The notes under the pieces were generated by a model that saw only the letters and a program-made list of their open reading frames with translations, had not been told where the DNA came from and ran no database searches. 7,289 nucleotides of DNA from Candidatus Thorarchaeota archaeon (GTDB taxonomy: Archaea > Asgardarchaeota > Thorarchaeia > Thorarchaeales > Thorarchaeaceae). Shown piece by piece: positions 1 to 5,233 of this stretch (within the stretch, counting starts at the first letter, position 1; each line of letters starts with the position of its first letter). The position numbers and the translations under genes were made by a program. The stretch covers positions 615,870-623,158 of the forward strand of contig CP070658.1 of NCBI GenBank assembly GCA_020355105.1, read 5' to 3'.

Positions 1-359
1 AAGCCTACTCAAGCGTTGTTGAAGGATACTGGGGTCAACTTTTGACCGGTTCGACTGAAACAACCCGGGCGAAAGTTATGCAGGATTTGCGCGATACACC
101 CAAAGCAACGGTTGTTGGTGTTTTCAAAGAACTCTTCAAATACAATCCCGTACCGGCGTTGGAACGTTACGATGGGCCAAAGTTATCGGTCATTACATCG
201 ATCAACGAAACTCCTTCTAGTGTACACAACCTTGTGCCTAACCTTCCACACAAAATGATTACAGGGACAGGTCATTGGCTGCAACTGGATAAACCAGAAG
301 AATACAATCAGATAATGGATGAATTTCTTTCTTCCGTTGATAATGGCAGTCACCTCTAA
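1..359 (+). CDS. alpha/beta hydrolase, C-terminal part (5' end outside window)
   Basis: The frame is open from base 3 to a TAA at 357-359, so 118 C-terminal residues are visible and the true start lies left of the window. The internal TTG at 42 should not be taken as the start, because coherent protein continues upstream of it (AYSSVVEGYWGQLL). The end has the alpha/beta-hydrolase layout: a strand (GPKLSVITSINET), a short helix, a strand (HKMITGTGHW) and a closing helix (DKPEEYNQIMDEFL). The His in GTGHW is the expected catalytic-triad histidine. The usual acid after the preceding strand is not obvious, since SINET stands where an Asp is often found. The nucleophile region is not visible, so substrate and activity cannot be inferred. 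Family assignment is good; specific function is unknown. Confidence 0.75.
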   Translation, partial: AYSSVVEGYWGQLLTGSTETTRAKVMQDLRDTPKATVVGVFKELFKYNPVPALERYDGPKLSVITSINETPSSVHNLVPNLPHKMITGTGHWLQLDKPEEYNQIMDEFLSSVDNGSHL

Positions 360-429
360 AAGACATACTCAATAAGTCAGGTTGGTAACCCAATACCAGA
401 TACACCAGGCACACGATTGCAATCGAGAG

Positions 430-736
430 ACCATCCTGGGGGCTGTTGACTCTGGAGAGGTTGTTGGATATATTCAGGTGTGATTCATCACTTCCGTATC
501 GATGCAAGAACACATGGTAGGATGCAATGAATAAGATGGTAATCCTATCCCTGTTGTTAATGCCTAAGGTGAATCGTCTCCTTAACATCGTAATCGGAAT
601 CTTTCAGATTGTTGTACTATTTGCAGCATTTCTGAACACAATTACAGCCTATTACGTTGTATTTGCTAGTATAGAATTTGCTTGCCTAGTCCTGATAATC
701 TGGTTTGCATTCAAGTGGCCCTCGGAGGTGACCTAA
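430..736 (+). pseudogene. decayed DUF6326-type membrane protein gene
   Basis: The frame at 536-736 encodes a protein tail matching residues 72-133 of the intact DUF6326-like protein at 4643-5053; about 46 of 62 residues are identical by hand alignment. Both share LSLLLMPKVNR, TAYY and WFAFKWP. The N-terminal half is not in this frame. A second frame reads ETILG...SG at about 427-456, then after a TGA at 481 reads ITSV followed by MQEHMV at 502-519. This resembles ADVLGFYSPG...IAGVPLTQEMLV of the intact copy. About 17 bases appear to be lost between CAAGAA and ATGGTA relative to that copy, shifting the frame. I read this as a frameshifted, stop-containing paralogue. The ATG at 527 could still express a two-helix fragment of 69 residues. 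The match of the C-terminal part is strong; the upstream part is weak. Confidence 0.65.
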
Positions 737-795
737 TTATAAATTACATAATCAGAAATCAAGAATCTTCTACATTGATGAAGAATCCATGCCAT

Positions 796-806
796 TTTTG
801 CCGATA
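796..806 (+). repeat. left 11-bp direct repeat (candidate target-site duplication)
   Basis: TTTTGCCGATA occurs here and, in the same orientation, at 2941-2951. Both copies sit one or two bases outside a matching inverted repeat. This is the position expected for a target-site duplication made by insertion of the intervening DNA. Confidence 0.55.
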
Positions 807-808
807 GG

Positions 809-830
809 GTCATCGAAATTCACGGATACC
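809..830 (+). repeat. left terminal inverted repeat
   Basis: This 22-base stretch matches the reverse complement of 2918-2939 at 20 positions. The blocks GTCATC, AAATT and ACGGATACC are shared and are separated by single mismatched bases (G/T and C/A). With gaps, similarity continues inward through an AAGG-TATC-CCG block near 846-856, which corresponds to 2899-2911 on the right. Confidence 0.6.
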
Positions 831-854
831 TTTTAGGCGAAGAAGAAGGTATCC
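824..854. repeat. perfect 9-bp stem-loop in the left end
   Basis: GGATACCTT (824-832) is perfectly complementary to AAGGTATCC (846-854), with a 13-nt loop. TCATC (810-814) and GATGA (858-862) could extend the structure beyond an internal loop. No clear T-run follows on either strand, so a role as a transcription terminator is not favoured. It lies in the candidate element end, and a less regular hairpin occupies the corresponding position at the right end. Confidence 0.55.
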
Positions 855-858
855 CGAG

Positions 859-1032
859 ATGATGTATAAGAAGTACGAACAGTTCTATCAGCTGAAGATA
901 CAGGTACTATCAGAAGAAACTCGGAACCAATACAGGAAGTTTCTGAAGTCGCTATGAATGTAGCAGACCAATAGACTATCGTATTACTGGAGAAGGGCAG
1001 GTCTATCGAACCCGTGACATGATATGGCTCTA
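859..1032 (+). pseudogene. possible remnant reading frame, family not recognised
   Basis: ATG codons at 859 and 862 open a frame reading MMYKKYEQFYQLKIQVL and then SEETRNQYRKFLKSL, ending at TGA 955-957. A one-base shift there gives a continuation, YECSRPIDYRITGEGQ and then VYRTRDMIWLYH, which runs to the end of the M14 gene on the other strand. The composition is charged and protein-like in both halves, which suggests a gene broken by a frameshift. The phrase LSEETRNQYRKFL loosely recalls the helical N-terminal domain of tyrosine recombinases, but nothing catalytic is visible and I make no assignment. A minus-strand ORF of 71 codons (833-1048) covers the same DNA and looks less like protein. 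This could simply be chance. Confidence 0.2.
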
Positions 1033-2727
1033 TCATGTCTTCTTCCATACAATCACAATGACTATAGCTACAAGGGCTACGCCTCCGATTGCCACAAATA
1101 GCATAAAGTCAATTGGCGGCGCCTCGCCCAGTGAGAGTCGAAGGTGGACGTATCCAGTAAAGTTGTTCCCTATATAGAGAGAAACAGGCGAGTCCCCCAA
1201 ATCAGTAGGCAAATCGAAAGAAGTCGAAAGGGCTTTGGTTGCTCCAGCATCGATTATTGAAGTTGAGATTGAGAAGGTGGGCATGGAGGAGCTATCATAC
1301 TCGAGGAAGCCATAGATCGGATCCGTTGAGTCAAACAAAATGCTCTGACAGGTCAAAGATACACCTACAGTCACAGAATCACTCTCCTTGATGCCTCCTG
1401 AAACAGAAGGATATGCCGAGGTGAAGATCGGAGTGTTTTCTAGCAGGTAGTTAAAGCCAGGCATTATATCTTCCCAAGTTCTCTCAATTGCGGATTCTAC
1501 GGGAGCCCAGATGCCATAGATGTCAAGCCACTCCACTATGTAATGCGTGGAATTATCCTCAATGACATTGAACAATCCTGGCTCATCAACAGTAGCATTG
1601 TGATAGATCTCAAAGGTAATTGGGGCCGTGGTCCCACGTTCAAAATACATCCAGTCGCCCCAGTATCCTGAATATGCATGACGCTTTAAAGAACTACTAG
1701 CTGCATCATCCACAACAGGAAAGAAGCCCCATGGCATGAACCAGATGAAGTCATTAGCGATTTGATCATAGATGCTTGGTTCAACCCAACCATAATCATC
1801 TGCCACAAAGAAAGTTGCATTGATACCGGAATGTAGTGAATAGGCCATAGTGAAACTGTGTAGCAATGCAAAGTCACGAAAGGCCTGCGTTTCGGGTTCT
1901 GAGAAAGGATAGGGCCCTCTAAAGACCTCAGAGAGAGGGTCTGGTGACGACGCGTCATTCGAACCCCAACCAGTTGGATAGTTTCGATTTAGATCAACAT
2001 ATCCTACGGGATCCTCATTTTTCTGGCCATCTCCATCATTATCAATACCTTCGTAGTAGGTGTATTGATACTCAGCTGAACCACCTGGACCCGTCTTCGT
2101 ATAGACATCACCTCCGAATATCACTCCATCGCCATTGGCATCATCCCAAGGGTCCTCGTCTGTTTCACCATCGTCATCATCATCGAAGGGATGCACGTTT
2201 TTGCGTAGCCAATGATCCCCACTGAGAACATATTCTAGTGTGTCCGGATTGATTGTGGGAATGATGTAAATCTCCTGAGTGTCTACATAGGTGGTCATTG
2301 AATCGTCAACTCCATAGAGATTCAAAATATGCAAAATGAAGCGCAGCGCCATCTCAATTGTTATCCACTCTCTACCATGATGATGGGCCACAACTAGAGT
2401 CTTGGCCTTCTGCACTGTGTTCAACTCATTCGTGATGCGAAGAGCGCTGATATTCAGACCTTGATAACTCTCGCCAATCACTTCCAAATCAACAAGCTCT
2501 GGCACAAGAGAATGGAAGCGTTCTATCTCCTCATCTACCTCTGCGGCACTGTGAAACTGATCTTCATAGAGTAGGGAAATATCCTCCCATGTTCGATCTA
2601 CAGACGGGTAATCTACCTTCTCGACAATCACAATAGCTGAATCCATTTCAGCTGAAACTCCCACTGGCAGAATGAAGGCACTAAGTAGGAGGGTCAGGAA
2701 GAATAGATGCGTGACTTTAGGCTTCAT
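1033..2727 (-). CDS. secreted, membrane-anchored M14 zinc carboxypeptidase
   Basis: The product has 564 residues. An N-terminal signal peptide (about 1-26, ending VSA) and a hydrophobic segment at about 541-561 followed by WKKT indicate export with a C-terminal membrane anchor, catalytic domain outside the cell. The M14 signature is complete: HGRE with zinc ligands His117 and Glu120, the LNRNYP motif with substrate-binding Asn248/Arg249, the third zinc ligand His299 in SLHSG, and the catalytic Glu373 in ITFEIY. The family removes C-terminal residues from peptides, so peptide scavenging or surface turnover is likely; specificity is not deducible. Two acidic inserts, at about 181-202 (DDDDDGETDEDP, ANGDG) and 229-240 (DNDGDGQKNEDP), resemble calcium-binding DxDxDG loops. 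Residues about 430-535 look like a beta-rich domain. The ATG follows a purine-rich GAGAGGGAATAGG stretch. The gene lies inside the repeat-bounded segment. Confidence 0.92.
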   Translation of the reverse strand: MKPKVTHLFFLTLLLSAFILPVGVSAEMDSAIVIVEKVDYPSVDRTWEDISLLYEDQFHSAAEVDEEIERFHSLVPELVDLEVIGESYQGLNISALRITNELNTVQKAKTLVVAHHHGREWITIEMALRFILHILNLYGVDDSMTTYVDTQEIYIIPTINPDTLEYVLSGDHWLRKNVHPFDDDDDGETDEDPWDDANGDGVIFGGDVYTKTGPGGSAEYQYTYYEGIDNDGDGQKNEDPVGYVDLNRNYPTGWGSNDASSPDPLSEVFRGPYPFSEPETQAFRDFALLHSFTMAYSLHSGINATFFVADDYGWVEPSIYDQIANDFIWFMPWGFFPVVDDAASSSLKRHAYSGYWGDWMYFERGTTAPITFEIYHNATVDEPGLFNVIEDNSTHYIVEWLDIYGIWAPVESAIERTWEDIMPGFNYLLENTPIFTSAYPSVSGGIKESDSVTVGVSLTCQSILFDSTDPIYGFLEYDSSSMPTFSISTSIIDAGATKALSTSFDLPTDLGDSPVSLYIGNNFTGYVHLRLSLGEAPPIDFMLFVAIGGVALVAIVIVIVWKKT

Positions 2728-2890
2728 CCTATTCCCTCTCTTCGATCATCTTAATTGGAAACTAGAAGCAAATCTTCAAAATTGAGGATAATAGATTTTG
2801 CGCTCACGCGACACATGTGTAATATTGTGTATAGGTCTATTGCGACTACTAGTAAGATCCCATCATTCTTGACGAGCCCAAAAGCCTTTA

Positions 2891-2926
2891 CGGATAACGG
2901 AGATATCCTTCACAAGGGTATCCGTT
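2891..2926. repeat. imperfect stem-loop in the right end
   Basis: ACGGATA (2891-2897) pairs with TATCCGT (2920-2926). An alternative fold pairs AACGGA and TATCCTT with AAGGGTA and TCCGTT around a CAC loop, leaving a two-base bulge and one G-T pair. The sequence is related to the left-end hairpin at 824-854 but has a shorter loop. It lies 164 bp or more upstream of the peptidase start. Confidence 0.45.
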
Positions 2927-2939
2927 AATTTAGATGACA
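2918..2939 (-). repeat. right terminal inverted repeat
   Basis: Read on the minus strand from 2939, this repeats 20 of 22 bases of 809-830, with the same GTCATC, AAATT and ACGGATACC blocks. One base (2940) separates it from the right direct repeat. Confidence 0.6.
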
Positions 2940-2940
2940 A

Positions 2941-2951
2941 TTTTGCCGATA
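2941..2951 (+). repeat. right 11-bp direct repeat (candidate target-site duplication)
   Basis: This is identical to 796-806 (TTTTGCCGATA) and in the same orientation. It abuts the TATA-like box of the tRNA-Cys gene, so the inferred insertion point is about 40 bp upstream of the tRNA 5' end. Confidence 0.55.
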
Positions 2952-2953
2952 TC

Positions 2954-2960
2954 CTTAAAA
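2954..2960 (+). promoter_or_regulatory. TATA-like box for tRNA-Cys
   Basis: CTTAAAA is centred about 33 nt upstream of the mature tRNA 5' end. This is the distance expected for an archaeal TATA box with a start site a few bases before the tRNA. The call rests on position and base composition only. Confidence 0.45.
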
Positions 2961-2989
2961 TCCAAGACGCAGTGGTCCACACTAGCTGA

Positions 2990-3065
2990 GCCGGTTTGGC
3001 GGAGTAGCTTACGCGTTGGACTGCAAATCCAATTTACCTGGGTGCAAATCCCAGAGCCGGCTCCA
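2990..3065 (+). tRNA. tRNA-Cys (anticodon GCA), CCA encoded
   Basis: The acceptor stem GCCGGTT pairs with AGCCGGC over 7 bp with one G-U pair. The anticodon arm TTGGA/TCCAA holds loop CTGCAAA with GCA at 3023-3025. The T stem CTGGG/CCCAG is perfect, and the discriminator is U73 (3062), as expected for tRNA-Cys, followed by CCA at 3063-3065. No intron is present, and the variable region is 5 nt. Two regions are unusual. The T loop reads TGCAAAT, so position 55 is G instead of the nearly universal U. The D loop is AGTAGCTT with G18-C19 in place of G18-G19, and the D stem has only three Watson-Crick pairs. The tRNA may still be functional, because all discriminating cysteine features are intact. 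The DUF4760-like gene converges on it, ending 12 bp away. Confidence 0.9.
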
Positions 3066-3077
3066 TTTCTCCTAAGG

Positions 3078-3578
3078 CTAACCTGATTGCACCGGTGAAC
3101 GATACCCTAGTTCTTTGAGTTTCTTGTACAGCAGTTTTGTGGAGTTCACAGATCCTGAACTTCTCCATCGGCCAACAATGTACGGCTCTATAGATTCGAT
3201 CTTCTCATACCATGACACGCAAAAAACTGCTAGCGCTTCGGGAACCAATTTTGCACTTGTTAGTTTTCCTTCGATTAGCTTGCCCATTGAATCAAAGAAA
3301 GATGCAACAAGTATGAACTTGGCATAGGCTTCTGGATTAGACCGTGGACCATACTTCTCAAGGAAATCTTCCGGGCTGGTCCAGTTCCATTCGACGATAG
3401 TTTCACTCACTATTTCAATGAACTCTAGGTCAGCTTGACTGTGAAAATCTAGAAACACTGATGCTTGCCGGGACTTTACCAAATTCCTCAGGGAGAGAAC
3501 ACTCATGAAAACACCAATGACTACACTTGTCGCTGCAATGATGATCGAAATCGCTTGTGGGTCTAGCTCCAACTGCAA
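3078..3578 (-). CDS. DUF4760-like single-pass membrane protein, copy A
   Basis: The product has 166 residues, with one N-terminal membrane helix (about 9-30) followed by a basic stretch (RNLVKSR) and a helical soluble domain, probably cytoplasmic. The start is TTG at 3578; no in-frame ATG lies nearby, and its MQLEL aligns with MQIDL of the paralogue at 5234-5776. Shared motifs with that paralogue include W64-x-W66, EDF (70-72), KYGP (75-78), NPEA (81-84), KFI (87-89), a later VPE and a W-x-EK motif. The layout matches DUF4760-type proteins, whose function is unknown to me. A TATA-like TTTTTAT lies about 40 nt upstream. The stop is 12 bp from the 3' end of the tRNA-Cys gene on the other strand, so transcripts reading through would be antisense to the tRNA. 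Confidence 0.75.
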   Translation of the reverse strand: MQLELDPQAISIIIAATSVVIGVFMSVLSLRNLVKSRQASVFLDFHSQADLEFIEIVSETIVEWNWTSPEDFLEKYGPRSNPEAYAKFILVASFFDSMGKLIEGKLTSAKLVPEALAVFCVSWYEKIESIEPYIVGRWRSSGSVNSTKLLYKKLKELGYRSPVQSG

Positions 3579-3615
3579 CTGGATTACACTCTCTTTCCCA
3601 TGAAAGACATCCTCG

Positions 3616-3622
3616 ATAAAAA
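3616..3622 (-). promoter_or_regulatory. TATA-like box for DUF4760-like copy A
   Basis: TTTTTAT on the minus strand leaves 37 nt before the TTG start. The paralogue has the same heptamer with 34 nt before its start. The conserved position in two otherwise diverged upstream regions supports a promoter element. It directly follows the stop of the small ORF at 3625-3777. Confidence 0.45.
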
Positions 3623-3624
3623 CA

Positions 3625-3777
3625 CTATGACCAGTAGAAGCGTTCCCGAGGATTCAATTCATCCAATTCACTCACAGATTCATATTCTTCCAGACTCTCA
3701 GCGGCATCTTCCCAAACTTCATGATGTTCTTGCCGACAGAGACATTGGGTTTTCCTGATACCGCTTGCTATATGCCA
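3625..3777 (-). CDS. small ORF of 50 codons without a standard start (unknown; possible gene remnant)
   Basis: Between stops at 3778-3780 and 3625-3627 the frame reads as convincing protein: TQCLCRQEHHEVWEDAAESL and then EEYESVSELDELNPRERFYWS. It is rich in GAA codons and strongly acidic, with a CxC and a His pair near the front and an aromatic end. No ATG occurs in the frame; the only standard alternatives are the internal GTG and TTG codons near the end, and an out-of-frame ATG (PMSLS) overlaps the CxC. So this is either the 3' part of a gene that lost its beginning, a frameshifted gene, or a short protein with a rare start. The family is not recognised. The Fe-S gene ends 157 bp upstream on the same strand, with stem-loops between. 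Confidence 0.35.
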   Translation of the reverse strand, partial: WHIASGIRKTQCLCRQEHHEVWEDAAESLEEYESVSELDELNPRERFYWS

Positions 3778-3800
3778 CTATTTGATGTCTTATGCGACAA

Positions 3801-3836
3801 CCTACTAATAGGTAGCTAGAGGATACATTCCTCTAG
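3801..3836. repeat. two adjacent stem-loops downstream of the Fe-S gene
   Basis: CTAGAGGA (3816-3823) and TCCTCTAG (3829-3836) form a perfect 8-bp stem around TACAT. Next to it, CCTA-CTAA-TAGG (3801-3812) gives a 4-bp stem. They lie about 100 bp past the Fe-S stop codon. No U-run follows on the minus strand, so an intrinsic terminator is uncertain; mRNA 3'-end protection or a protein-binding palindrome is equally possible. The 98 bp between here and the Fe-S stop contain no gene I can support. Confidence 0.4.
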
Positions 3837-3934
3837 ATGCGATGAACTTCAATCCCGATTGCACGAAGCATTTGTTCAATAGAGCCCAGTCATCCACTAA
3901 ATGAAGTCTGTTTCGCTGAATAACTTGACTGATA

Positions 3935-4582
3935 CTATTTTTCCACCAGAGATATTGCCTCAGAGGGGCAAGTAGAAACGCAGAGTCCGCATCCGTAGCA
4001 AAGCTCATCATTCACTTTCAACTTGCCATTTGTGATTTCCCTAGCTCTGAAATGACACCGCTCGACACATGTCCCATCATTGACACATTTTTCCATGTCA
4101 GTGACTGAAATCGTATCGGAGGTAATAAGGTCTGGATACATTTTATGTCTGAGCACAGCTGAGAAAACCGCACAACAAGTCGAGCAACAACCGCATAGTC
4201 GGTTCACTTCGTCATCCCACATGGCGTAGGCCATATGAAAAAGCCCTGCTTCATTCGACATTCTAAGGGTCTCTATCGCTTCTTCTCTAGTTATCTCCAC
4301 TGTGTTTTGGTTCTTGTAGACTTCAGTGTCAAGTAGTGGCTTTGCACTGTCCCAAGCAATACACGTTCTCCGTGGAGATTCACAGTTCTGCATCATGGTC
4401 CTACAAATGCAATCTGACAAGTATATGTTCTCTGCATTGTCGAGATAGCTTGCAGCTTGGTCAATGTTGATAATCTTTGGTGATGCTTTCAAGTCCACGT
4501 TAATAGGAATTGTAATGGCAGTGTGCCATCTTTCGAAATTCTTGATTTGTTCAAGTATCTCAGGATCCCAATCTCTTTCCAT
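3935..4582 (-). CDS. multi-cluster 4Fe-4S binding protein
   Basis: The product has 215 residues and no signal or membrane segment, so it is a cytoplasmic electron carrier or a redox subunit. There are three cysteine-rich regions. C58-I-C60-R...C67..P..C74 is seen in a family of ferredoxin-like proteins from anaerobes. C130-G-CC-ST-CC137 is that family's CC-rich motif. The C-terminal pair of ferredoxin motifs comes last. The second of these, C195-x2-C198-x2-C201-x3-C205-P, is complete. In the first, C166-x2-D169-x2-C172-x3-C176, the second Cys is Asp, as in Pyrococcus furiosus ferredoxin, where Asp ligates an exchangeable iron. His177 replaces the usual Pro. The partner enzyme is unknown. The ATG at 4582 has a good ribosome-binding site 11 nt upstream and an in-frame stop just before it. 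The DUF6326-like gene lies 60 bp upstream on the same strand, and co-transcription is likely. Confidence 0.85.
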   Translation of the reverse strand: MERDWDPEILEQIKNFERWHTAITIPINVDLKASPKIINIDQAASYLDNAENIYLSDCICRTMMQNCESPRRTCIAWDSAKPLLDTEVYKNQNTVEITREEAIETLRMSNEAGLFHMAYAMWDDEVNRLCGCCSTCCAVFSAVLRHKMYPDLITSDTISVTDMEKCVNDGTCVERCHFRAREITNGKLKVNDELCYGCGLCVSTCPSEAISLVEK

Positions 4583-4591
4583 TTCTCATCA

Positions 4592-4600
4592 ATCTCCTTT
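4592..4600 (-). promoter_or_regulatory. ribosome-binding site deciding the Fe-S gene start
   Basis: AAAGGAGAT on the minus strand precedes the ATG at 4582 by a suitable gap. Together with the in-frame TGA two codons before the ATG, it fixes the start. It is one of the clearest Shine-Dalgarno sequences in the window and fits an internal position in a transcript. Confidence 0.6.
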
Positions 4601-4642
4601 GGAGTTCTAAATGGCTGCGCACAAGAGAAATTCTTGGGGCAA

Positions 4643-5053
4643 TCATTCTTGTTCTGGCCATTTAAATGCAAACCAAACAATCAGTACCAGACACACTAAT
4701 TCAATACTAGCAAGTACCAGATAGTATGCTGTTAGTGGTCCAAGAAATGTGGCAAGTAGCACAACGATGTAGGCAATTCCCGCGATTATGTTAAGTATGC
4801 GGTTCACTTTTGGCATCAATAGCAGCGAAAGGAATACCATTACAATCGGAATCGCCATCAATATCGCCATAGCAACCAGCATTTCTTGAGTTAGTGGGAC
4901 GCCTGCGATTTCCCCTGTCAGAATCTCTGCCAAGTTACCCGGCGAATAGAAACCCAGAACATCTGCATATGAATATGAGAACATCAATGTTATCCATAAA
5001 GCTGAGAGCTTTACCTTCACGTTCACTTTCAAGTCTTCCAATTGATTTGTCAT
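4643..5053 (-). CDS. DUF6326-like four-helix membrane protein
   Basis: The product has 136 residues and four predicted membrane helices at about 16-36, 57-79, 86-104 and 108-130. The loop SPGNLAEILTGEI after helix 1, the LLLMPKVNRILNI stretch after helix 2 and the ending VWFAFKWPEQE match the layout I associate with DUF6326. No catalytic residues are apparent and the function is unknown. The ATG at 5053 is preferred over the ATG at 5086: it has an AGAGGA ribosome-binding site 7 nt upstream, and the extra 11 residues are polar and not expected in this family. The DUF4760-like copy B ends 180 bp upstream. That gap holds only a short ATGGG/CCCAT hairpin (5105-5120) and an AT-rich CTAATATTAG palindrome that could be a promoter. 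The Fe-S gene follows after 60 bp. Confidence 0.8.
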   Translation of the reverse strand: MTNQLEDLKVNVKVKLSALWITLMFSYSYADVLGFYSPGNLAEILTGEIAGVPLTQEMLVAMAILMAIPIVMVFLSLLLMPKVNRILNIIAGIAYIVVLLATFLGPLTAYYLVLASIELVCLVLIVWFAFKWPEQE

Positions 5054-5060
5054 GTCAGAT

Positions 5061-5066
5061 TCCTCT
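5061..5066 (-). promoter_or_regulatory. ribosome-binding site deciding the DUF6326-like start
   Basis: AGAGGA lies 7 nt upstream of the ATG at 5053 on the minus strand. It supports the shorter of two possible N-termini. Confidence 0.5.
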
Positions 5067-5233
5067 AGATCTAAGGTCCTGGTCAAGACTGGACAACCTA
5101 CGGAATGGGAGTTTGCCCATTGATTGCAGAGACGAGCAAATCATCCTAATATTAGTATTGAGAATCAGTTGCCTTGTGCAGCATGCATCGCTGCAATTCC
5201 TTGAGCCGACTCCCCTTTGTTCTCAGGGACCAA

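Larger units (their letters stand above)
807..2940. mobile_element. candidate transposed segment carrying an M14 peptidase gene
   Basis: The segment is bounded by a 22-bp inverted repeat (809-830 and 2918-2939, 20 of 22 identical). An 11-bp direct repeat lies immediately outside (796-806 and 2941-2951). Inside are the complete M14 carboxypeptidase gene on the minus strand and a broken reading frame on the plus strand (859-1032). No recognisable transposase or recombinase is intact, so if it is mobile it is non-autonomous, decayed, or moved in trans. Excising it with one direct repeat would join the DNA downstream of the DUF6326 pseudogene straight to the TATA-like box of the tRNA-Cys gene. 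Alternatively, two related dispersed intergenic repeats happen to flank this gene, although the direct repeat then needs a separate explanation. Confidence 0.4.

Noticed and set aside
259..588. 109-codon minus-strand ORF with a hydrophobic stretch (SIAIVCLVYLVLG)
   Set aside because: It runs antisense to the end of the alpha/beta-hydrolase gene and to the DUF6326 remnant, whose plus-strand protein similarity is much stronger. The hydrophobic stretch is most likely a shadow.
833..1048. 71-codon minus-strand ORF starting across the M14 stop codon
   Set aside because: Serine- and threonine-rich sequence with no recognisable domain, through the left inverted-repeat region. Translational coupling to the M14 gene is possible but nothing supports a real protein.
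3805..4011. 68-codon minus-strand ORF overlapping the end of the Fe-S gene
   Set aside because: Its only front ATGs lie inside the Fe-S gene in another frame. The part beyond the Fe-S stop has some protein-like look (SQVIQRNRLHLVDDWALL) but no suitable start, and it runs through the stem-loops.
4489..4680. 63-codon minus-strand ORF bridging the DUF6326-like and Fe-S genes
   Set aside because: It overlaps both genes out of frame, and its middle is the ribosome-binding region. It is kept only as a possible N-terminal frameshift observation.
3794..5101. GACAACCTAC occurring at 3796-3805 and 5092-5101, considered as a spacer repeat
   Set aside because: A single ten-base match without flanking similarity or shared position relative to the genes.
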